The notes: generated from the letters alone by a model not told the origin. Shown: positions 42,790-52,566, counted from the first letter of the stretch. The stretch is 64,000 nt of DNA from Brassicibacter mesophilus (GCF_050433385.1 NZ_JBNPXI010000015.1:1-64000), one strand, 5' to 3'. Made by a program: numbers and translations.

Positions 42790-43115
42790 ATTTAATTTCC
42801 TCCTTAATAAAAATAATTATTCCACATATTGGGTATAATTTAATGATAAATAAATATATTGAAAAAGTCAATAATATTTATAAAAATAATTAATAATAAT
42901 ATTAAATTAATTAATTAAAAAATAAAATAAGTTAATTTAACGATAAAAATAACAATTTATAACGAAATCAAAAAAATTAAAATTGTATACTTATTGCAAA
43001 TAAAAAAGTGCAAAAAGTAATATAAGGTTAATGAAAATAGTGAAAAACGATACAGTAAATTTTAAAAAAAATTAACTATAATGAAAATAAAGAGAGAGAG
43101 AAAAGGAGGTTTATA
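42790..43115. promoter_or_regulatory. Very AT-rich divergent promoter region between two ABC operons
   Basis: 326 bp without a gene; 42840-43080 is almost pure A/T with TTAATTAATTAA-type runs. It must carry the promoters of the leftward exporter operon and the rightward lipoprotein-ABC operon. I could not identify unique -35/-10 pairs or a clean response-regulator repeat. Long AT tracts of this type bend DNA and often bind nucleoid proteins. Confidence 0.4.
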
Positions 43116-44120
43116 ATGAGAAAAAATGTGTTAATAATATCGACACTAGTATTGCTGGTATTCGTATTATCAGCTTGTGGTACAGAAGCGCTGCAGACAT
43201 ATAAGGATGCAGTAAAAAATACAAATGAAATAAAGCAAGGGCAGATGTCTTTTGAATTGGCTATTGAAAATGAATATAATACAGAAGGTTTATCAGTTGA
43301 TGCAATAAGACAGTTAAACTATTTTAAGGAAATAGAGTCTAAGACAAGTGTGGTGTTTAAGGAAGAGAGTAAAGATACAAAAATAATGTCAAGAAATTAT
43401 TTTAATTTTGGAGGTATGGGATTTGATTCAGCCTTTTATAAAAATGAAGACACTGCATTTATAAAGATGCCAATACTAGGCAAATATGTCGTATTAGATG
43501 GCTTTAATCGAGAATTTAATAGTAAAGAAAATCAGAACGATGATATGATGGAAAATGCAATAGATGAGATAAAAAATAAATGGATTAAAATTCTTAATAG
43601 AAAGGATGTAGTTTCTGGGAATAAAACATTATTAACAACTGAGGATGGAGAAATAAAGGTAACACAGTTCTCAATAAATCTTACAGGTGAGCAGATAAAG
43701 CAGCTTATAAATGAATCGTTAGATATTATTGTCAACAATAAAGGTGTTAATGAAATAGCTAATGAAGTAACGGATGAAGAAGGAAACAAATTAGAGGTTG
43801 AAAAGTTTATAAATGACCTAAAGGATAAGATGAATGATATTACTATAAGAGATTTCAAATATACGGGGTATATAGATATTGACGGATATATAATACAAGA
43901 GGACATTGAACTAATAGCAGATTTTGATAATGCAGAATCAGGTGAAGTACTATCAACAGACCTAAAGATGCAAATGAAGCACTGGAATATAGAGAAAGAG
44001 CAGAAGTTTGAATTTCCAGAGCTTACAAAAGACAATACTTTAGATCAAGAAAGTTTTGATCAAGGAATGCCATTTATGTTTGATGATCTTATCAATAAGA
44101 ATGATGGAGGTGAAAGTTAA
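43116..44120 (+). CDS. Lipoprotein of unknown function in an ABC-2 operon
   Basis: 334 aa with a lipoprotein signal: basic MRKN, hydrophobic core, lipobox LSAC (Cys near residue 21). The mature part is acidic and contains LQTYKDAVKNTNEIKQGQMSFELAIEN at its start, an order seen in LolA-like or DUF-type Firmicutes lipoproteins that form an open beta barrel holding a hydrophobic ligand. It has no cysteine besides the lipid one and ends in an acidic tail. ATG 43116 follows AAAAGGAGG. It leads an operon with an ATPase and two permeases, so it may capture the exported substrate outside the membrane. Function inferred. Confidence 0.7.
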   Translation: MRKNVLIISTLVLLVFVLSACGTEALQTYKDAVKNTNEIKQGQMSFELAIENEYNTEGLSVDAIRQLNYFKEIESKTSVVFKEESKDTKIMSRNYFNFGGMGFDSAFYKNEDTAFIKMPILGKYVVLDGFNREFNSKENQNDDMMENAIDEIKNKWIKILNRKDVVSGNKTLLTTEDGEIKVTQFSINLTGEQIKQLINESLDIIVNNKGVNEIANEVTDEEGNKLEVEKFINDLKDKMNDITIRDFKYTGYIDIDGYIIQEDIELIADFDNAESGEVLSTDLKMQMKHWNIEKEQKFEFPELTKDNTLDQESFDQGMPFMFDDLINKNDGGES

Positions 44121-44121
44121 T

Positions 44122-45057
44122 ATGCCTTTATTAGAGGTAAGAAATCTGAGCAAAAGTTATAAAGATATTAACGCTGTTGATGGAATAAGCTTTGAAGTAA
44201 ATAAAGGGGAGGTTTTTGGTTTGCTAGGGCCAAATGGTGCTGGCAAATCAACTACTATATCAATGATATCAACTCTTATTAAGCCAAATGGTGGAGATAT
44301 ATTATATGAAGGTGAAGATATAATAAAGAAACCTAAAAAGATACAGCAAAAACTTGGAATAGTACCTCAAGAAATAGCTTTATATCCTACCTTAACTGGA
44401 TATGATAATCTAAAGTTTTGGGGACATGTATATGGGTTAAGAGGAAAAGAACTTAAAAATAGAGTAGATGAAGTAGCTGAGATAGTTGGTTTGAAGGATA
44501 GATTAAAAGATAGGATAGAAAAGTACTCTGGAGGAATGAAAAGAAGAATAAATATTGGAGCTGCTCTTCTTCACAAACCAGAGTTTTTGATAATGGATGA
44601 ACCAACAGTAGGTATTGATCCTCAATCGAGAAATCATATATTAGATACAGTACTTAAGCTTAATAAGGAAGGTATGACTATTATATACACAAGCCACTAT
44701 ATGGAGGAAGTTGAATACTTGTGTACAAGAGTTAGTATAATGGACAAAGGAAAAATAATAGCGTCTGGAACACAAGATGAGCTCATAGGTATCATAAAAG
44801 GTCATAAAAAAATCAAGCTCAAATTTGATGATATAACAGACCAATTAATTAACAAATTGAAAGAAATAGATTATATAACTAAAGTTAAGGTTACTAAAGG
44901 AGAGATTATTTTAACTACTGAAAATGGTAAGGAAATATTTAAAGATATAATATCAAAGGTAAGTGAAACAGAGAGAAATATATTGTCGATAGATATTAAT
45001 AAACCAAATCTTGAATCAGTATTTCTACATCTAACTGGAAGAGCACTAAGGGATTAG
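44122..45057 (+). CDS. ABC-2 exporter ATPase
   Basis: About 311 aa from ATG 44122, one base after the lipoprotein stop; ribosome binding site GGAGGTG lies in the last lipoprotein codons. Walker A GLLGPNGAGKSTT, Q-loop GIVPQEIALYPTLTG, signature YSGGMKRRINIGAAL, Walker B FLIMDEPTVGIDP, H-loop IIYTSHYMEE. The C-terminal end NKPNLESVFLHLTGRALRD is the standard ABC-2 ATPase close. The earlier ATG at 44056 lies inside the lipoprotein gene and is rejected. It is translationally coupled to its neighbours. Confidence 0.92.
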   Translation: MPLLEVRNLSKSYKDINAVDGISFEVNKGEVFGLLGPNGAGKSTTISMISTLIKPNGGDILYEGEDIIKKPKKIQQKLGIVPQEIALYPTLTGYDNLKFWGHVYGLRGKELKNRVDEVAEIVGLKDRLKDRIEKYSGGMKRRINIGAALLHKPEFLIMDEPTVGIDPQSRNHILDTVLKLNKEGMTIIYTSHYMEEVEYLCTRVSIMDKGKIIASGTQDELIGIIKGHKKIKLKFDDITDQLINKLKEIDYITKVKVTKGEIILTTENGKEIFKDIISKVSETERNILSIDINKPNLESVFLHLTGRALRD

Positions 45058-45068
45058 GAGGGGTATTA

Positions 45069-46457
45069 ATGAGAATAGTAGATATAGTCATTAAAGACTT
45101 AAAGATAATCCTATCCGACAGAAAGGCCACAATGATTTTAATAGCTATGCCTCTGATACTAATAGCAATACTCGGCACAGCTTTAAAGGGCTCTTTTATT
45201 CAAGAAGGAAATGAAAATACTATAAAGATATCTGTAGTAAAAAAATATGATGTTAGTGAAGAGACTAATAGGTTTATAGATTTCCTTGGAAATAGCTCTA
45301 TTTTCAAAAATGTAGATAAGAATGATATAAACAATATAAAAACTGGAATAAAGGACTTAAATGTAGACGAAGTTTTTACGAAAGACTTTCTTCAAAATGA
45401 AGAAATTAAAAAGATTTTAGAATACGAAGTTACTGATGAGGAGACTGCATTAAGGCAATTAAACAGTGGCGAAGTTTCTGCTGTATTAATACTACCACAG
45501 GATTTCATATTTAATATGAGCGTTAACTTCTTTACACCATTTAGGAATAAGATTGAGATTAAAGTCATAGGGCATCCTGATAGATATATAAGCAGTCAAA
45601 TAGTAGAAGGTATTATGACGGGATTCTCTGATCGTATATCATCAATAATCATTGGAAAAAATGTTTTTTTGGAAACTGCTTTAGAGGAAGGCATTGGAGT
45701 TGATGAAGCTTATAACAACATGGAAAGCGTAATTGATGATATATCAGATAACTTGGAAGAATTATTAGCTGATGTTGCATATGTAGAAGTAGAGGGTAAA
45801 GAACCTATTACAGGTTTTCAATACTATGCAGTTGGTATGGCTACAATGTTCATTCTATTTGCAGCAGGTAATGGAGGAAAGCTCTTATTAGACGAAAAGA
45901 AAAATATCACCTATCAAAGAATGACTATAGGTGGAATACAAAAAGGCAAAATAGTTTTTGGAAAATTTTTTACTGTTTTTTTACTTTCGATAATTCAAAC
46001 AGGTTTAATAATAGTATTTACTAGCTTGATTTATAAGGTTAAGTGGGGAACTCCAATTTATGTTACGTTGATTACTGTTTGTACTGCTTTTTCAGTAGCA
46101 GGATTAGGTATGCTGCTTGCAGCAATAACATTTAAAAATAATAACTATAAGGCTTCTGACGTTTATCAAGCAGTAATTATTAATGGGATGTCTATATTAG
46201 GTGGAAGCTTCATACCCATAGACATACTACCTAAATTTTTTCAAGCATTAAGTAATTTTACACTGAACGGACTTGCTTTAAAGTCATACTTAAGTGTTAT
46301 GCAGGGAGGAAGTATTGGAACGATATCATCATGGCTTTTAGGATTAATAGCTATAGGAATAGTGCTTACTCTAATATCTGTATACATTTTATGGGATGGA
46401 AAGGGGGGAAATCATGTTAAGCATAATAAGAATAAGATTTATAAGATTGAAGCATGA
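45069..46457 (+). CDS. ABC-2 type permease with a large extracytoplasmic domain
   Basis: 462 aa. An N-terminal helix (about 22-42) is followed by a soluble extracytoplasmic domain to about 255 and five further helices, as in ABC2_membrane_3 (NatB/YhgE-like) proteins. The membrane half has FQYYAVGMATMFILFAAGNGGK, LLDEKKNITYQRMTIGGIQKGKI coupling loop and NGMSILGGSFIPIDILPKFFQALSNFTLNGLALKSY. ATG 45069 follows AGGAGG. It overlaps the next permease by 44 bp. The two probably pair as a heterodimer. Confidence 0.88.
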   Translation: MRIVDIVIKDLKIILSDRKATMILIAMPLILIAILGTALKGSFIQEGNENTIKISVVKKYDVSEETNRFIDFLGNSSIFKNVDKNDINNIKTGIKDLNVDEVFTKDFLQNEEIKKILEYEVTDEETALRQLNSGEVSAVLILPQDFIFNMSVNFFTPFRNKIEIKVIGHPDRYISSQIVEGIMTGFSDRISSIIIGKNVFLETALEEGIGVDEAYNNMESVIDDISDNLEELLADVAYVEVEGKEPITGFQYYAVGMATMFILFAAGNGGKLLLDEKKNITYQRMTIGGIQKGKIVFGKFFTVFLLSIIQTGLIIVFTSLIYKVKWGTPIYVTLITVCTAFSVAGLGMLLAAITFKNNNYKASDVYQAVIINGMSILGGSFIPIDILPKFFQALSNFTLNGLALKSYLSVMQGGSIGTISSWLLGLIAIGIVLTLISVYILWDGKGGNHVKHNKNKIYKIEA

Positions 46458-47580
46458 GTTTTTTGTATTTCTGATTATGACTGTAATGGCTCTTGGCTTT
46501 ACCTTCTTGATGGGGATGGTTCAGAGTGGTGATTTCACTCCTACTGTTTTAATAGTGGATAAAGATAAAAGTGAATACTCAGAAATGCTTATAAATGAGT
46601 TAAATGCTAATAATGCATTTAGTTATCAGAATACTTCATATGATGATGCTGTAGGTAGAGTAGAAAAAAACAAAGTTTTAGCAGCTATTGTTATAGAGTC
46701 TAATTTTAAGCAAAACATAGAGAATGGTAAAGTACCAACGGTAGGAATCATGAAGGTGAAATTTGATAGAGATATATTTACATTAGAAAGTATTGTATCA
46801 AGTATTACTAGCAAAATGATAGGAAATATAAATATATCACATATTACTGCTGATTATGTAGAACAGTATTCTGACTCTAGCAAGGAATCAATTGTAAGTA
46901 AAGCATATAGTAATACAATTGAAAGCTGGAAATACAGAAAGCCTATATCTGTTAAAACAGAGGTTTTTAATAGCGAGAGTAAATATGATGATTATAAACA
47001 TTTGATGATAGGATTTACACTGTTTTTTTCCATGTACACAATCGTATTTGCAATAGGTGAAATATTGAATGACAGAGAAAATAACACATGGCAGAGACTG
47101 CTGATATCACCTGTATCTAGAAGGTCTATACTAGGAGGAAACCTAGTGATGACATTTTTAATTGGTGTGTTTCAAGTAGGCATCTTGATTTTCTCAGGTA
47201 AATACCTATTTGGTCTAGATATGGGGTCTAGTATTAGCGGGATATTAATTATTGCTTTAGCCTTTGTTTTTGCAGTAACATGTTTAGGATTATTTTTATC
47301 TGGAATTGTAAAAACTCATTCTCAGCTTTCCGCAGTGACCCCTGTTGTACTAACAAGCACCTCAATGTTAGGTGGATGCATGTGGCCATTAGATATTGTA
47401 AATTCAAAGCTATTACTAGCGCTAGCTAATTTGACGCCACAGAAGTGGGCAATTCAAGGTATGGAGAAAATAGTCATGTATGGGGCAGGTGTTAGTTCAG
47501 CAATAGTACCTACGCTTATTTTAGTTGGTATGGGTCTAGTTTTTTTTATACTTGGAGTTAGAATAGTAAAATTTGAGTGA
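46414..47580 (+). CDS. ABC-2 type permease, second subunit
   Basis: About 388 aa from ATG 46414, with AAGGGGGGAA as ribosome binding site; the overlap with the upstream permease (to 46457) suggests coupled translation. The layout is the same as its neighbour: one N-terminal helix, an extracytoplasmic domain (about 40-195), then five helices. Typical segments are DRENNTWQRLLISPVSRRSILGG and VLTSTSMLGGCMWPLDIVNSKLLLALANLTPQKWAIQGME. A terminator follows 4 bp after the stop. Substrate unknown. Confidence 0.88.
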   Translation: MLSIIRIRFIRLKHEFFVFLIMTVMALGFTFLMGMVQSGDFTPTVLIVDKDKSEYSEMLINELNANNAFSYQNTSYDDAVGRVEKNKVLAAIVIESNFKQNIENGKVPTVGIMKVKFDRDIFTLESIVSSITSKMIGNINISHITADYVEQYSDSSKESIVSKAYSNTIESWKYRKPISVKTEVFNSESKYDDYKHLMIGFTLFFSMYTIVFAIGEILNDRENNTWQRLLISPVSRRSILGGNLVMTFLIGVFQVGILIFSGKYLFGLDMGSSISGILIIALAFVFAVTCLGLFLSGIVKTHSQLSAVTPVVLTSTSMLGGCMWPLDIVNSKLLLALANLTPQKWAIQGMEKIVMYGAGVSSAIVPTLILVGMGLVFFILGVRIVKFE

Positions 47581-47583
47581 GAG

Positions 47584-47620
47584 AGTACCCTAGGTGTATT
47601 AGTCTAGGGTATTCTTGATT
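47584..47620 (+). terminator. Terminator of the lipoprotein-ABC operon
   Basis: TACCCTAG / CTAGGGTA arms (47586-47593, 47604-47611) with a 10-nt loop followed by TTCTTGATTT. Confidence 0.7.
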
Positions 47621-47749
47621 TACATAATTTATTAAGAAATTTTAATAAAATTAATTCGAAATTTATTAAAAAAATATTCTGAAAAATGATAAAATATACT
47701 AACGATTGATTCATAATAAATATACTTTTTATGATTTGGGGGGGATTCT

Positions 47750-49408
47750 ATGAATAACAGAAGGTTTTATTTTAAAACGGTTTTGGCAATTATAATAGTT
47801 ATTTTATGCTTTACAGGGTATCATACCTATAGTCATCTTAAAATACAGGCTATGACCTATACAGACAATTGGAGTAGAGGAATAGAGATAGGTACTGGAG
47901 AATTTAATAGACAACCGTTGATGAGTACTTTTGATAATAAATTATTTATGCTTACATTTTTAGATTTTTCTGATGGTGGGAAAATTAACTACTATCTAGT
48001 AGAGAAAGATGGAAGTATTATAAACCAAGGCATTGCAGATATTGATGTATTTAATAAGAATAGTATTGATAGTGTTTATCTTGTTAAAAATAATGTTTTC
48101 TTCGTTAAGGATTCTACATTATTTATGACTTCATATAATAAAGATATATTTAATGAGCCTAAGGAGTTGCTTACAGGTATAACTGGGTTTAACTTAATTG
48201 AAATAGAAGATAAAACGTTTATGCAAGTATTTAACGAAGACAGCATTAATCTATATACTTATCAGGATGAACAGTTAGTACTTCAAAAATCCTATGATAA
48301 TAAATGGAATATTAAAAGTATTTATTACAGATTAATTGATGGAAAAGAGTACATATTTGTTCTAAACGAGGTGGATAAGCTGAATGACCAAATCCTTGGA
48401 GGAACTATTAATGAGCTTGATAATGGAAGCTTAAAGGTGCTTGATAGCATTTCATACATGTCTAATACATATATTCACAAAATATATGTGGAGAATGTAG
48501 AAGATAAAATTTTCTTGATTTATCCTACTACTAAAATTGAAACAGGTGGATTTAGAAATGAATATGTTGATATACAGATTGCAGATATTAGTAGTATGGA
48601 GGTTAATACTAGAAAAAGAATAGGTGAAGATGGTATTGAGGGAATAAATAATCTAGGGAGAGAAAAGTTCATATTTAAATATGGGAATACTTTAAAGCTC
48701 ATAGCTGCTGCAGAAAACGTAGATAACATGTACTCAGATTATAGAAATATTTTTATTCTAGATATAGGCACAAACGGTAGTATTTCTAAACCTATTTTTC
48801 TGACAAATACTGAGAACACTTCAAAGGTTGCAACAGTGTTTAATATCCAATCTGATCAGTATATAGCTTGGCTTGATAATAATAATGATGGATACAAGCT
48901 CATGTTGAATAGTACTAACGAGGACTTTAAGCTTAAGAATTTCAAATTTACTGAAAGTGACTATAAGAGTGCAATATTAAAAGCATTATCATCGCCACTA
49001 TATGCTGTAGCTGGAACTGTGCTAAAAATCTTTTGGGCCGTTGTTTTTATCACAGCAGTATTTCTTCCATTGGGACTTATTGTTAGAAAACTACGTATTG
49101 AAGATGATAGAATCAAGTTTGCTTTATTTATATTAGCATATGTTATACTAAATCTTATAACATTCAAGGGCACCTATTACTCAGGAACTGGGAGAGCGTA
49201 TGTTCCTGACCTATTAAAAACAGGTATATTTGCATTCTTTGTTCCACTACTGGTGAACTTTATTTCTGGAATTATTATATATATCTTCTATAGGGAAAAG
49301 AAAAATGTACACTATGTAGGCTTATTAGCTTTTTTTATAATACTTGATTTGTATCTCGCGAACTTACTATACATCCCTTTTACTATGATGAGCTCAATAT
49401 TGGTTTAA
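47750..49408 (+). CDS. Membrane protein with a large extracytoplasmic, propeller-like domain
   Basis: 552 aa. An N-terminal membrane helix (about 9-27) is followed by about 370 residues outside, with short repeated beta-like segments ending in D/N-rich turns (e.g. IINQGIADIDVFNKNSI, KIYVENVEDKIFLIYPTT, NIFILDIGTNGSISKPIFLTN, VATVFNIQSDQYIAWLDNN). This pattern suggests a beta propeller. Four to five membrane helices follow from about 425. The ATG at 47750 follows a GGGGGGATT-type site. It is separated from the ABC operon by a terminator. I do not recognise a named family; a sensor or envelope-assembly role would be a guess. Confidence 0.65.
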   Translation: MNNRRFYFKTVLAIIIVILCFTGYHTYSHLKIQAMTYTDNWSRGIEIGTGEFNRQPLMSTFDNKLFMLTFLDFSDGGKINYYLVEKDGSIINQGIADIDVFNKNSIDSVYLVKNNVFFVKDSTLFMTSYNKDIFNEPKELLTGITGFNLIEIEDKTFMQVFNEDSINLYTYQDEQLVLQKSYDNKWNIKSIYYRLIDGKEYIFVLNEVDKLNDQILGGTINELDNGSLKVLDSISYMSNTYIHKIYVENVEDKIFLIYPTTKIETGGFRNEYVDIQIADISSMEVNTRKRIGEDGIEGINNLGREKFIFKYGNTLKLIAAAENVDNMYSDYRNIFILDIGTNGSISKPIFLTNTENTSKVATVFNIQSDQYIAWLDNNNDGYKLMLNSTNEDFKLKNFKFTESDYKSAILKALSSPLYAVAGTVLKIFWAVVFITAVFLPLGLIVRKLRIEDDRIKFALFILAYVILNLITFKGTYYSGTGRAYVPDLLKTGIFAFFVPLLVNFISGIIIYIFYREKKNVHYVGLLAFFIILDLYLANLLYIPFTMMSSILV

Positions 49409-49413
49409 AGAAT

Positions 49414-49470
49414 AAAAGGAGCTGTCTCAAAAGTGTATTTATTTAATCACTTATGAGCGCTCCTTTTCCT
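49414..49470 (+). terminator. Terminator-like long hairpin
   Basis: AAAAGGAGC / GCTCCTTTT arms separated by about 36 nt, followed by CCTTT. Long loop, so moderate confidence. Confidence 0.5.
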
Positions 49471-49528
49471 TTAGATTGTATAGATCTGTTCATTCTTAAA
49501 ATTATTTCCTCTTTTGTAGCTATCCTTT

Positions 49529-49897
49529 TTATATATTTCTATTAAATGAATGAAACCGTGTTCCCTGAAAAGTTAACTTTCCTTCATCGCCTTCAACTAT
49601 CATGCCGTATTCACGAGATGGAACATGAAGCTCCATTCGGTCTCCGCTTTCAACTTCAAATGTGACATAATATGTGGTTGAAGAACTATGGTGGTGATGG
49701 TTATCATGTGCATGAGTATGTCGAGATACATGTGTTCTTTTTGATACAACCTTAGCAGGCACAGATAAAACTGGTTGATGGTTGTTATAGTTCCATTCTT
49801 TTATTCCTCGAATAATAGTAAACAAGATAAGCCCAAAAATAAGAAGAAAAAAGATTGGGAAAATAGAAAACATGAAATTAAATGAAGTATCAAACAT
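49529..49897 (-). CDS. DUF2500-family membrane protein with a histidine-rich loop
   Basis: 122 aa matching DUF2500 (PF10694): one N-terminal membrane helix (about 9-30), then a soluble beta-rich domain beginning PVLSVPAKVVSKRTHVS, interrupted by the His-rich HTHAHDNHHHHSSS, and continuing TTYYVTFEVESGDRMELHVPSREYGMIVEGDEGKLTFQGTRF. The family is widespread and of unknown function. The His cluster (seven His in 12 residues) could bind metal. The ATG at 49897 is preceded by TAGGGGGAA. It is a lone gene. Confidence 0.85.
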   Translation of the reverse strand: MFDTSFNFMFSIFPIFFLLIFGLILFTIIRGIKEWNYNNHQPVLSVPAKVVSKRTHVSRHTHAHDNHHHHSSSTTYYVTFEVESGDRMELHVPSREYGMIVEGDEGKLTFQGTRFHSFNRNI

Positions 49898-50416
49898 GTA
49901 ATTCCCCCTAATATTGTTTTTATCATAACTATATTCTATAGGTAAGCCTTAATTCCTTTGTTTAGTAAAATTTAACATGCTTTTATTTTATAAGTATAAG
50001 ATATTTATCGTCTTATAGGAAATGTTACTAAAAAAGTATTATCAAATTGTACAAGTTTATTTTGTAGTATATATTAGTAATATTTTAGACAAGTCCCTTA
50101 TATATTTAATAATATGTAATTCAATAGATGAACATATAAAATGCTTAGGTTCATTATGGTAGGCTTATTCATAAATTTTTTAAAAATTTTAAAAAAATTT
50201 ATGAATTTATGAAGGAAAAATTCAAAGCAATATGGAATATTAGTAAAAGGTAAATAAATACATATATTACAATAAGCGACAAAAAATCTCGATAATTGTT
50301 CTATTTTGACATAAAAACACAATTTTGTTATAAATTGACCTAAAAAGGGGGGGATATATAAGAATTTTAAAGAAACAAAGGTTTTATAGAAAAAACTAAT
50401 ATAAAGGAGGATATTT
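49898..50416. other. 519-bp gene-free leader region upstream of the InhA-like protease
   Basis: It contains an AT-rich inverted repeat with 13-bp arms (TCATAAATTTTTT / AAAAAATTTATGA, 50169-50204) and a promoter (below). Reverse-strand ORFs here have AT-driven composition and no ribosome binding site. I see no RNA structure that I can name. Confidence 0.5.
50306..50334 (+). promoter_or_regulatory. Strong sigma-A promoter for the InhA-like protease gene
   Basis: TTGACA (50306-50311), 17 bp, TATAAA (50329-50334). The expected leader is about 75 nt and contains GGGGGGG at about 50347 and the ribosome binding site AAAGGAGG before ATG 50417. Confidence 0.7.
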
Positions 50417-52525
50417 ATGAAAAAAGCTTTATCGATTGTTTTGAGCTTAGCGTTAGTATTTGGTATGCTTCCAACAATGGGTATGTCCAATGTTCAAGCA
50501 GCTAAGGACGAGTGGGATACTGAGCGATACGGAGATGTATTAGACGTAGGTACTTACTTAAGACATTTAGAGAGTGACGAGGATTATAGAGATAGACTAG
50601 ATAATGAAATAAAAGAAATGGCAGAGAACCTTAACTTTGATGAAGAAAGTAATACAGAAGAAAATAGCACTGACAACAATTTTACTTTTGATGGTGGAAC
50701 TAAGTATTATTTAGGTTATGATTCAATAAATGGCTATTATTTTAAAACTTATACACTAAGAAGTATAGGAAGTAATGTTGAAGTTTGGGTTGCTGATGAC
50801 TTATCATTCGAAGACGATAGACCTGCTCATGTAGTTACTCAAGAACAAGTTGATAAGCTAAGAGATGAATTTGACAATAATATATATCAAAAGGATACTG
50901 AATTTTTCGGTACACCTGATTCTCATACAGGTGAAGACGCTTTATTATCTGCATGGGGGAATGTACCTGAAAATTACTATACTCCTGACGATGGAATTGA
51001 AAGAGTGATTATGCTTGTTGACAACATAAGAGATGAAAATTTTTATGATTCTGAATATCCATTCTTTATAGCAGGATTTTACTCATCATCTTATGAGGCA
51101 TATTTTGATAGGAATATAATCAATATAGATACTAATAATTGGGAAGAAAGACTAGAAACTACATTCTTTGGTACTACTGCACACGAATTTCAACATTTAA
51201 TTCATGATGACAATGATAGTGCTGAAGAAACTTGGTTAAATGAAGGAATGTCTGACTTTGCAGAATATCTATGTGGATATGGGCATCCTATGGGACACGT
51301 AAACTTCTTTTTAGATCACCCAGAAAATTCACTAGTTGAGTGGGATGAGCATTACAGTGCTCCTTCAGGTCCAGAAACATTAGCTGACTATGGGCAAGCA
51401 TACTTACTACAATTATATTTAAATGACAAGTATGGCAAAGATTTTGTTAAAGCCTTAGCAACTGATGGTGAAGATCAAGGAATTGAAAGTGTTAACAAAG
51501 TTTTAGATGACTTTGGAGCAGGAATAGACTTTGAAGAGTTATTTAGAAGATTTACTATAGCAATTGCAATAGATAGTAACAAGCCAGGTAACGGTATATA
51601 TGAATTTGACAGTATAGATGTAACTGTAAACTACGAATCAGCATTAGAATATGATAAAGACGGTGTGCCTGCTTGGGGTGGAGATTATAAGGTTATAGAT
51701 GTAACTGACAAGATTAGAACTATAATATTTGATGGAACTGATTTCATGCCAATACCTTGGGAAATCGTTGAAGATCCATTAGGAATACAAGATCAAGTTA
51801 TTTGGGGTAGTTCTGGTGACGAAGCTGACAATAAGATTATTTTAGAAGCAGATTTATCATCAGTTGAGTCAGCAACTCTAAAGTTTGACAATTATTACGA
51901 GATAGAAGAGCAATGGGATTTTGGAATGGTTCAGGTATCTACAGATAATGGCGAAACTTGGGTAAGTTTAGCTAATGAAAATACTAGAAGTGATGTTGTA
52001 GAAGAAGGGTATCCAAAGATTAAAGAAAACCTTCCAGGATTTACAGGTGTTAATTATGAAGAAGAACCTGCTTGGACTGAAGAGATATTTGATTTATCTG
52101 AATATGCTGGTGAAAAGATTTATATAAGCTTCCGATATTTAACTGATTGGGGTTCAAATGAGGCAGGCTGGTTTATAGACAATATAGAAATACCAGAAAT
52201 CGGTTATGAAAACACATGCGATTCAATAGAAGAGTTTCTTAACATGAATGAAATAAATGAGAGCTATGTTGAGTATGCAGTAACATTTATAAATAAAAGA
52301 ACTTTAGGTAAAAGTGGAAAAGATCCTGTTTACAGAGTTGTAAATGTTAAGCCTTTTAATATTACTGAAGAAGATGCACTTGAATTAAGACAATTATTTA
52401 AAGATGGTGAAAACTACATGATCGTATGGTATGCTGCACCTTCAGGAGAAAAAGGCTCAGCAGAATTTACTTATGAAATAATAACTAAAGAAAATCATAA
52501 AAAAAATAAAAATGGTAAGAAGTAG
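50417..52525 (+). CDS. Secreted InhA/M6-like zinc metalloprotease
   Basis: 702 aa. A clear signal peptide (KK, hydrophobic 5-25, cut near VQAAKDE) is followed by an acidic pro-like region to about 90. The zinc site is HEFQH at residues 256-260 (Glu257 catalytic), with the downstream Glu in ETWLNEGMSDFAEYLCGYGHP giving a third ligand as in immune-inhibitor-A/M6-related gluzincin-like peptidases. After about 470 a MAM/jelly-roll-type domain (DNKIILEADLSSVESATLKFDNYYEIEEQWDFG... GWFIDNIEIPE) follows, and the end is Lys-rich. ATG 50417 follows AAAGGAGG and a strong promoter. It probably degrades extracellular proteins and feeds the peptide transporters in the window. Confidence 0.85.
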   Translation: MKKALSIVLSLALVFGMLPTMGMSNVQAAKDEWDTERYGDVLDVGTYLRHLESDEDYRDRLDNEIKEMAENLNFDEESNTEENSTDNNFTFDGGTKYYLGYDSINGYYFKTYTLRSIGSNVEVWVADDLSFEDDRPAHVVTQEQVDKLRDEFDNNIYQKDTEFFGTPDSHTGEDALLSAWGNVPENYYTPDDGIERVIMLVDNIRDENFYDSEYPFFIAGFYSSSYEAYFDRNIINIDTNNWEERLETTFFGTTAHEFQHLIHDDNDSAEETWLNEGMSDFAEYLCGYGHPMGHVNFFLDHPENSLVEWDEHYSAPSGPETLADYGQAYLLQLYLNDKYGKDFVKALATDGEDQGIESVNKVLDDFGAGIDFEELFRRFTIAIAIDSNKPGNGIYEFDSIDVTVNYESALEYDKDGVPAWGGDYKVIDVTDKIRTIIFDGTDFMPIPWEIVEDPLGIQDQVIWGSSGDEADNKIILEADLSSVESATLKFDNYYEIEEQWDFGMVQVSTDNGETWVSLANENTRSDVVEEGYPKIKENLPGFTGVNYEEEPAWTEEIFDLSEYAGEKIYISFRYLTDWGSNEAGWFIDNIEIPEIGYENTCDSIEEFLNMNEINESYVEYAVTFINKRTLGKSGKDPVYRVVNVKPFNITEEDALELRQLFKDGENYMIVWYAAPSGEKGSAEFTYEIITKENHKKNKNGKK

Positions 52526-52566
52526 TTAAAAAACAAAACAAGAAATAGCTAAATTGTTCTTATATA

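Noticed and set aside
50141..50212. 23-aa amphipathic ORF (MLRFIMVGLFINFLKILKKF...) resembling a phenol-soluble modulin
   Set aside because: No ribosome binding site, and the sequence is mostly explained by the AT-rich inverted repeat 50169-50204.
50098..50490. 130-codon minus-strand ORF opposite the protease gene start
   Set aside because: It overlaps the signal-peptide region of the protease gene, has AT-driven composition and no start signals.
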